From assembly GCA_023431405.1 (NCBI GenBank), contig JAEYVZ010000036.1:1-29319 (forward strand): a stretch of 29,319 nt of DNA. Direction: 5' to 3'. Shown here piece after piece: positions 23,301 through 29,319 of the stretch; position 1 is the first letter of the stretch; each line of letters begins with the position of its first letter. The notes under the pieces are model-generated. The model ran no database searches, was not told where the DNA came from, and saw only the letters and a program-made list of their open reading frames with translations. Made by a program: the position numbers and the translations under genes. The DNA comes from Actinomycetes bacterium (GTDB lineage: Bacteria > Actinomycetota > Actinomycetes > Actinomycetales > Microbacteriaceae).

Positions 23301-26300
23301 CCGCCGGCATCCGTCACCGGCGGTTCGCATCGAAGCGTATAGGTGGCGGGGTCCCAGCCGCTGAGCCTGCCGACCCACGTGACCGTCCATGTCCACGTGA
23401 CGCGGCCGTCGGCATCGGTCTCGGACACCGTCGTGACGGTGCGGTCGCCGGGACCCGCGCGCACCGTGAGGGTCGGCGGATCGACGTCTTCGCTGCGGCA
23501 CTGCGTCGGGACCTCGACGCGGGCGGTGTACTGCGGCCCGTCGGCGGTGACGGTCAGCGGGTCGCTGCACCGAGCCGGGTTGGCGCTCAGACACGAGTAC
23601 GCCTGGATCGTTCCGGGATGCTCGCCGAGTCGGAACAGGCTCGCGAAGTCGGTCGTCTTGCTGGCACCGCCGTCGGCGCTGAAGCGCACCTCGTACCAGC
23701 GTCCGACAGGGCGGAGGGCGGGCGCCGTGATCTCCTGCCACTGGGTGGCCGACGTCTGTCCGACACGGTAGGTCGCGGCACCCTGGGGCTGCGGGATCGT
23801 CTCCTGGGGGGTGGCGGATGCCGAGCGCACCGACTGTCCGAAGCCGCGACCGCCGTACTCCGTGACCGCACACGCCGTGATCGTCACCTCCTGCCACAGG
23901 TCGAGGCCCGAGAAGGTGCGACTCACCGTTCCGCCGCCGGCACCCAGCGGCTGGGAGGGCTCGCAGGTGCCGCCGTTGGTGAACCCGACGACGATGCGGT
24001 CGCCCCCGCCGTCGGGCGAGACGGTGGCCGTCGCGGTGACCGACCCGGGGTTCTCGCCGCGCGAGGCGGTGACATCGAGGCTCAGCGAGGGGGCGCCGAT
24101 GCCGTTCGCGCGGAACGTGAAGGCCGTGCCCGCCTGCGATCCGCCGGCGATGGGCGGCACGTCGAAGCGCGTGAGGGGTGTCGCGGTCAGCGGCGTCGGG
24201 CTGTTGGAGCCGATCACATAGTCACGGAAGACCGCCGTGCCGTCGCGCACGGGCTGGGTCACCTCGCCGCCGCTGCCGCCGGAGAGGGTCACGGTGCCCG
24301 CTGTCGCGTCGACGCCCGTGATCGTGATGGTCGCCACGCCTCCCGCTGTGCCGTGGGGAGTGGGGTCGAACTGCGCCCCCGTCGGGGCGGCGGGCGGCGC
24401 ATAGGCCCAGGCGCTCGTCTGCACCGTGGTGCGCGACTCGCCCACCGCGTTGAAGGCCCGTGCCGTATACGTGATCGGAGTGCCGATGGCGGCGGGGATC
24501 TCCGGGCACACTCCGGCCGCCGTGCAGGTGGCCACCACCGCCCCGGAGGTCGAGATGCGGAAGCCGTCGACGGCGGGATAGGAGGAGGCGTCGGCGATCA
24601 CGCGCAGCGTCACGCCGTCGGCGTCGAAGCCCGTCCACTCGAGGCGGGTGGGGGCCGCGGGAAGACCCTGCAGGTCGAGCAGGATCGTGCCGTTGCGGTC
24701 TCCGGCCGACTGACGCCCCTGAGCATCGGCGACGACGAACGAGGCCGTGCAGTCGGCGGCCCCTGGGGTCTCCGGCGACCACGATGCCCGCACCGCGGTG
24801 GATCCCGCCTTCGTGAACGTCACCCCCGGGCAGTTCGCGGGCGCCGACACCGACACCAGGCGCAGAGGCGTCCCCGGGAGCGGGTTCACTTCGCCGCCGG
24901 CGCCGATCACGGTGAACGTGCAGGAGGTGCGCCCGTCCGACTGCGAGCAGCGCTCCGACACGGTACCGCCCTTGGGGAGCTCGGAGGGCGCAGGGCCGAC
25001 GGTGAGCGTGAGGCCGGCTGGCGCGGCATCCGGATGACTGGGCAGCGACACGGCGACCGCCTCCTCGCGCCCCGGCCGGGCGTCGTCGGTGGCCCTCACC
25101 GTGAGGGTCGCGCCCGAGCGACGCACGCTGAACTGGTCGCCGCGGTACGTCTCGTCGAACACGAGGCTGTCCCAGTCGGCCCGGCCCGCCCAGCCGACCA
25201 TCGTGGTGAGGTCGTAGTCCTGTGAGGAGCCGGGGGCGACGGTGATCGAAGCGCTGCGGAGAATGGGCTGAGGCTCTTCCGCCTCGACCCGCACCCTCAC
25301 GGCGAGGTAGGTCAGATCGTCCTGCACGTCGAGCCGCACCGGCACGATGCACGTGTCGGTCCAGGGCGCGCCGGCACCGGCGGTGTAGCGCACGGTCGTG
25401 GCGTCGACCAGCTCGCACCTTGCCTGGCCGCGCGCCCCGCCCGCGCGCACGCCCGCCCCGTCGACCTCGAGCGTGCGCCCCGGCGGCACGACGATGGCAT
25501 CCCTGAGGTCGAGATCGCGCGACTCGTTCTCCCGCACGTCGATCGTGTCCGCGTCGGAGCGCAGCGCCAGCCGGACATCGCGGTCTCCCGGCACGCGGAG
25601 GAAGCCGTACGACACGACCTCGGCACCGTTTCGCGCCCGCCCGCTCACCTCGAAGGGGATGAGGAGCGACTCCTCGGGCACCTCGCCGGAGATGCGGGAT
25701 CCCGACACCGTGATGCCCGGGTGGCGGCCCCACAGCCGCAGAGTCAGATCGGAGACGTCGCCGGTGTTCCAGGTGACGGTCCCGTCGAGCACGTCGATGC
25801 CCCGCGGGAAGCCTTCTCTCGTCTCGAGGGTGAGCGTCGTGTCCGTCACGACGGGGTAGTCGGGCACCGGCACCGGCACCGCTTTGACCACGATGAGCCC
25901 CATCGCGGTGTCGCCCGACTCATTGCGCACCGTGTAGATGTACGACCAGGTTCCCGGCGTCTCGCCGGCATAGAGGGTGACCTCCCCGTCGACCACCGGG
26001 CCGAGCAGGCCCGAGAGCTCCTCGAACTCGGGGGAGTCTTCGGGGGCGTTGGGTACGACGGACTCGACGGTGAGAGCCCCGCCGGCAGGGTCGACGTCGT
26101 TGTCGGCCGGGCGCACCGTCGCGACGCTGTCGCCGCCGACCTGGATCTGGAGGTAGTCGCTGAAGGTCACCGGGCTCGGATCCGACTCCGCCGCAAGGAC
26201 CCCGACCCGCACCTGCGCCGTGCCGACGGCGCCCTCCGGATCGCGCACCTGGTAGGTGAACGAATCCTGCCCGCTGAAGCGGTCGGGGCTCGTGTAGATG

Positions 26301-29197
26301 ATGGCGTCGCCCTCGGGGGCGATGGTCGCCGTGCCGCCTTCGCCCGGTTGGGTGACGATCCGGTCGAGAACGACCGCATCGCCGTCGGGGTCGACCCCGA
26401 AGCGGTCGAACGGGATCCGCACCGACTCGCCGCTGAGCACGCGCCCCTCGAGGACGCGGGGGAGCGGAGCGCGGTTCGCCTCGTCGCCGACGACCGTGAT
26501 GATGATGCGGGCCGTATCGGTGGAGTCGGGGAAGCCGAGCCGCGACACCGTGTAGCCGACGGCGTAGGTGCCCGGTTCCTCGGGAGCGAGATACCGTACG
26601 AGCCGCCCCGTCGCGAAGGCGAGTCCGGCATCGTTCTCGTTGACGATGGTCGAGGGGTCGATCGCCAGGAGCGCCCCGGCCGGAGCGCTGTCGTTGGTGA
26701 GGACGGGGATGTCGATCTGCGCGCCCGCCCGCACCGTGACGACGTCGTCGACCGCGATCGGCGGGTCGCTGCCGGGCGCGTCGAGCAGGATGACGGTCAG
26801 TTCGCCCTCCGCGGTGGCCGCCGCGCTGCCGGACCCGTCGGAGACGGTGTAACGCACGACACCGAGCGTCCCCGGGGTCCCGTCGTCGGTCGAGCCGCTG
26901 ACCCGGATGAGGCTCTGTCCGACGAGATCGACGCTGAGCGTCGCCCGCGGGTCGCCCTCGGGGCGCAGATCGCTCAGGAGCAGCACGCGACCGGTCGGAT
27001 TGGCGACCGCGGGGAAGACGTCGACCGTCGCGTCCTCACTCGGCCTCACGAAGGCCGTCAGCGGCGGAGTCGAGATGACCGTGTCGTCCGGGTCGCGCAT
27101 CGTGACGCGCACGGTGGCGGTCTGCTCGCTGCGCTCGTCGCGCACGGTGTACTGCACGAGATACGAGCCGGGATCCTCCGCGGTGAACTCCATGCTCAGC
27201 GCCGCCGCGTTCGAGGTGACCGCAGCCCGGGCCTCGTCGAGGGCGACGGCGCTCGTGAGCGTCGGGGGACCGGCGGTGCCGCTCACGCGCGATGCGACGT
27301 CGATGGGCAGCGGCGTGCCGGCCACACCCACGACGGCGAACGACTCGGCGGTGAGGCGCGGCGACGGGGTCACCGCGACGGTCATCGACCGCGTGGCGGT
27401 GGCTCCTCGCGCGTCCGACACCGTGAGCGCGAGCGTCACGTCGACGGGCTCCTCGACCTGGGCATCGGGATGCTGGTAGGTGAGCGTGCCGTCGGGCTGG
27501 CCGCTCGCCGAGCCGATGAGGGTCTCGTTCTCGACGCCGGCGAGATACAGCGGGTCGCCGTCGGGATCCACCCAGCCGTACAGCGCATCGACCGTGACGG
27601 TGCCGCCGGGGGTGACCGTCGGCCGGGGTCCGTCGGTGTGGCACGCGTCCGGGTCGCAGGGCGCCGGGGCGCGGTTGACGTCATCGGCCACGACCGTGAG
27701 GGTGACCGTCGCCTCGGCGGACAGCAGCCCGTCGGCGGTGGTGCCGTCGGTCACGCGATAGCGGAACGTCGCCGATCCGGTGGCGTCCGGCGCGACATCC
27801 ACGACGAGGGTCTGCTCGGCGCCCGACACCGACAGCGTGCCGAAGGCGGGATCGAGCCCCGTCAGGGAGTCGACCTGCACGCTCAGGACGTCTTCATTGG
27901 GGTCGTGGTCGTTCAGCAGCACGGGGAGGAGCGTCACCGATCCCGCCCGCACGCCGAACTCGTCGTCGACGGCGACCGGCGGCTTCGGCTCGATGACGCG
28001 GTCGGCCACCGTCTCGTCGTCGGGCGACTGCTCCCTCGTCTCCTCGAGCGCCCACTGCTGGGAGGAGGCGACCAGAGCGCCGTCCGGCACCGTCCACACC
28101 CAGCCGGAGCTGCGCTCGTTGAGCGCGACCCGTGCGCCGTTGGTGACGAACTCCGGATCCACCTGCTCGCCGAGGCTGCCGCCGTTGTAGTCGAGCGGGT
28201 TCAGCACCGGGTCGCTGCTGCTCCACAGAGAGCCTCCGCCCTCCCCGTCGCGGAGCCAGGCGGCGTACGCGGTGCCGTCGATCGTCACCGGCGGGGCGGG
28301 GGTGCCGAGCGTGTCGGCGACGACACGTGTCGCCGTTCCGGCATCCGTATCGACACGCACGAGGCCGCTCGGGTCGGCGATGAAGACGGGACCGCGCGCG
28401 GAAGACGTGCGCTGCACCACCGCGCCGACGGTCGCGCCCGTGGCGATCGGGTCGTCGCGCCCTTGCACGCGCATCTCGCCGCTGACCTCGTCGAGCATCG
28501 CCCACCTGCCGCCGGCCGCGGTCAGCTGCACGTCCAGAGGGGGCGCGGTGATCGGGTCCTCGCCGATGATGCGGCCGGTGGTGGCATCGGCGCGCAGCAT
28601 GCGCCCCTCGGCGGCGGAGTAGAGGTAGGCGATGCCGTCGCTGTCGACGGTGATCGCCGTGGCGACGAAGCGCGGACGCTCCGCGCCGTCCGCTGCCGCG
28701 GCGCCGGCGTACGGGTCGACCGACACCGCCGCTCCGCCGCCCGAGAGCGTGGCGACCCACACGCCTCCCGAGTCGGTGCGGAAGACGAGGAAATCGCCGG
28801 CCGATTCGACCTCCACGGTGCCGGGCGGCGTGCGGGTGAACGCGTCGGAGGTCGTGGCGGTGAGGTCGGGCGGGGTCGCCATGTCGACGTCGGCGAACTG
28901 CGTGTCGCTCTCTGCGAAGACGAACAGATCGGCGCCCGTCTGCGCGATCGAGCTCGCGTTCTCGGCGGTCTTGACGGTGTCGAGCTCGCCGAGCTCCAGA
29001 TTGACCCGCGCGTACGCATCGCCCGCGCCCGTCTGCACGGCCCACACCGACCCGGTGTCGAGCGGCGTCTCGCGCGCGTCGAAACCGGGCCACACGACCG
29101 CCAGGGTCGCCACGACCGCGCTCACCGCGACGACCGCTCCGGCTCCGATGAGCGTGCTCAGCCGAGGCCGCGGCCGCGGGGAGCTCACGCGTGCCAC
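23288..29197 (-). CDS. Giant membrane-anchored extracellular protein with propeller-like head and Ig-like/FnIII modules
   Basis: 1969 residues, the largest gene here. A short basic N-terminus and one transmembrane helix (about 14-36) make it a type II membrane protein with nearly everything outside the cell. Residues 45-385 contain repeated short beta-like stretches (SVWAVQTG, GGVWVATL, GIAYLYSAAEGRMLRAD) that suggest a beta-propeller. From about 406 come roughly ten Ig/cadherin-like modules; the clearest have the Big_9 motif PPVAVDDEFGVRAGSVTLLP...LLNDHDPNEDVLSV and a second copy PPIAVDDVVTVRAG...LTNDSAP. The last 500 residues hold FnIII-like modules with several Cys pairs. There is no sortase motif. 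GTG 29197 follows the previous stop by one base, implying coupling. It may be a surface stalk, cell-wall scaffold or sensor; no enzyme domain was recognised. Confidence 0.88.
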   Translation of the reverse strand: MARVSSPRPRPRLSTLIGAGAVVAVSAVVATLAVVWPGFDARETPLDTGSVWAVQTGAGDAYARVNLELGELDTVKTAENASSIAQTGADLFVFAESDTQFADVDMATPPDLTATTSDAFTRTPPGTVEVESAGDFLVFRTDSGGVWVATLSGGGAAVSVDPYAGAAAADGAERPRFVATAITVDSDGIAYLYSAAEGRMLRADATTGRIIGEDPITAPPLDVQLTAAGGRWAMLDEVSGEMRVQGRDDPIATGATVGAVVQRTSSARGPVFIADPSGLVRVDTDAGTATRVVADTLGTPAPPVTIDGTAYAAWLRDGEGGGSLWSSSDPVLNPLDYNGGSLGEQVDPEFVTNGARVALNERSSGWVWTVPDGALVASSQQWALEETREQSPDDETVADRVIEPKPPVAVDDEFGVRAGSVTLLPVLLNDHDPNEDVLSVQVDSLTGLDPAFGTLSVSGAEQTLVVDVAPDATGSATFRYRVTDGTTADGLLSAEATVTLTVVADDVNRAPAPCDPDACHTDGPRPTVTPGGTVTVDALYGWVDPDGDPLYLAGVENETLIGSASGQPDGTLTYQHPDAQVEEPVDVTLALTVSDARGATATRSMTVAVTPSPRLTAESFAVVGVAGTPLPIDVASRVSGTAGPPTLTSAVALDEARAAVTSNAAALSMEFTAEDPGSYLVQYTVRDERSEQTATVRVTMRDPDDTVISTPPLTAFVRPSEDATVDVFPAVANPTGRVLLLSDLRPEGDPRATLSVDLVGQSLIRVSGSTDDGTPGTLGVVRYTVSDGSGSAAATAEGELTVILLDAPGSDPPIAVDDVVTVRAGAQIDIPVLTNDSAPAGALLAIDPSTIVNENDAGLAFATGRLVRYLAPEEPGTYAVGYTVSRLGFPDSTDTARIIITVVGDEANRAPLPRVLEGRVLSGESVRIPFDRFGVDPDGDAVVLDRIVTQPGEGGTATIAPEGDAIIYTSPDRFSGQDSFTYQVRDPEGAVGTAQVRVGVLAAESDPSPVTFSDYLQIQVGGDSVATVRPADNDVDPAGGALTVESVVPNAPEDSPEFEELSGLLGPVVDGEVTLYAGETPGTWSYIYTVRNESGDTAMGLIVVKAVPVPVPDYPVVTDTTLTLETREGFPRGIDVLDGTVTWNTGDVSDLTLRLWGRHPGITVSGSRISGEVPEESLLIPFEVSGRARNGAEVVSYGFLRVPGDRDVRLALRSDADTIDVRENESRDLDLRDAIVVPPGRTLEVDGAGVRAGGARGQARCELVDATTVRYTAGAGAPWTDTCIVPVRLDVQDDLTYLAVRVRVEAEEPQPILRSASITVAPGSSQDYDLTTMVGWAGRADWDSLVFDETYRGDQFSVRRSGATLTVRATDDARPGREEAVAVSLPSHPDAAPAGLTLTVGPAPSELPKGGTVSERCSQSDGRTSCTFTVIGAGGEVNPLPGTPLRLVSVSAPANCPGVTFTKAGSTAVRASWSPETPGAADCTASFVVADAQGRQSAGDRNGTILLDLQGLPAAPTRLEWTGFDADGVTLRVIADASSYPAVDGFRISTSGAVVATCTAAGVCPEIPAAIGTPITYTARAFNAVGESRTTVQTSAWAYAPPAAPTGAQFDPTPHGTAGGVATITITGVDATAGTVTLSGGSGGEVTQPVRDGTAVFRDYVIGSNSPTPLTATPLTRFDVPPIAGGSQAGTAFTFRANGIGAPSLSLDVTASRGENPGSVTATATVSPDGGGDRIVVGFTNGGTCEPSQPLGAGGGTVSRTFSGLDLWQEVTITACAVTEYGGRGFGQSVRSASATPQETIPQPQGAATYRVGQTSATQWQEITAPALRPVGRWYEVRFSADGGASKTTDFASLFRLGEHPGTIQAYSCLSANPARCSDPLTVTADGPQYTARVEVPTQCRSEDVDPPTLTVRAGPGDRTVTTVSETDADGRVTWTWTVTWVGRLSGWDPATYTLRCEPPVTDAGGDTP

Positions 29198-29198
29198 A

Positions 29199-29319
29199 TC
29201 AGACCCCGCCGCCGATCACGGTCGCCACCACGGCAACGACCGCCGCGACGACGACGAACGCCCCCGCGACGAGGAGCGCGACCCGCGCGCGTGGCGACAA
29301 GCGGCCCGCGGGCTCCGCG
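29199..29319 (-). CDS. C-terminal end of a membrane protein (partial, cut by window edge)
   Basis: The last 39 codons and TGA stop (29201-29199) of a minus-strand gene entering from the right; the frame begins at 29318. The encoded end is a short polar stretch (AEPAGRLSPRAR), then a single hydrophobic helix (VALLVAGAFVVVAAVVAVV) and a 7-residue tail. It is thus a protein with a C-terminal transmembrane anchor. Its stop lies one base before the GTG of the giant gene, so it belongs to the same operon. Given the PP2C and FHA genes downstream, a Ser/Thr protein kinase with a C-terminal anchor is a reasonable guess, but nothing in the visible residues proves it. Confidence 0.6.
   Translation of the reverse strand, partial: AEPAGRLSPRARVALLVAGAFVVVAAVVAVVATVIGGGV

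Noticed and set aside
23081..25225. 714-codon open frame on the plus strand
   Set aside because: Antisense to MoxR and the giant Ig-like gene; no domain is recognisable and the sequence is Arg/Gly-rich.

Overview
The window is very GC-rich, with tightly packed genes, many ATGA/GTGA start-stop overlaps and TAGGCT-type -10 boxes just ahead of start codons. Together with the gene content this points to a high-GC actinobacterium, most likely of the Microbacteriaceae (Microbacterium-like). That placement is inference from gene types and base composition, with no marker gene to fix it. Almost everything is on the minus strand; only one gene (9177-10526) is on the plus strand. No rRNA, tRNA, insertion sequence, phage gene or CRISPR array was seen.

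Region 1 (1-9116) is a sugar-uptake region. Two complete and paralogous D-xylose/ribose-type ABC importers lie in tandem, each in the order lipoprotein binding protein, single-domain ATPase, permease: 3399 down to 155, and 6778 down to 3604. Upstream of them are a ROK-family (XylR/NagC-like) repressor (8053-6857) and a Gfo/Idh/MocA sugar-type oxidoreductase (9116-8133). The left edge holds a 17-bp tandem repeat and a hairpin terminator closing the first operon. The operon-1 promoter (TTGACT-N17-AAGGAT) and a palindromic operator candidate lie in 3459-3539.

Region 2 (9117-15528) is housekeeping: an M20-family metallopeptidase (plus strand), a zinc-independent quinone-oxidoreductase-like MDR protein and a full-length HrpA RNA helicase. 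The 60-bp gap between the divergent oxidoreductase and peptidase genes carries two TAGGCT boxes, each exactly 6 nt from its start codon, suggesting divergent leaderless transcription.

Region 3 (15555-29319) is the most interesting part. On the minus strand it runs: end of a membrane protein (cut by the window edge), a 1969-residue membrane-anchored extracellular protein built of a propeller-like head and many Ig-like/FnIII-like modules, a MoxR AAA+ ATPase, a DUF58 protein, a membrane transglutaminase-like protein, a membrane FHA protein, a PP2C phosphatase and a small protein with an FHA-like N-terminus and an HTH-like C-terminus. The chain is nearly gapless, so it probably works as one unit. 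It would join a large surface structure to a AAA+ chaperone-like motor and to Ser/Thr phospho-signalling inside the cell. By eye the transglutaminase-like domain lacks its catalytic Cys and His, the DUF58 protein lacks a recognisable MIDAS and the small FHA-like domain lacks its phosphothreonine-binding residues, whereas the PP2C and the membrane FHA look intact. This module is my candidate for an under-described system; its function is not known from the sequence.
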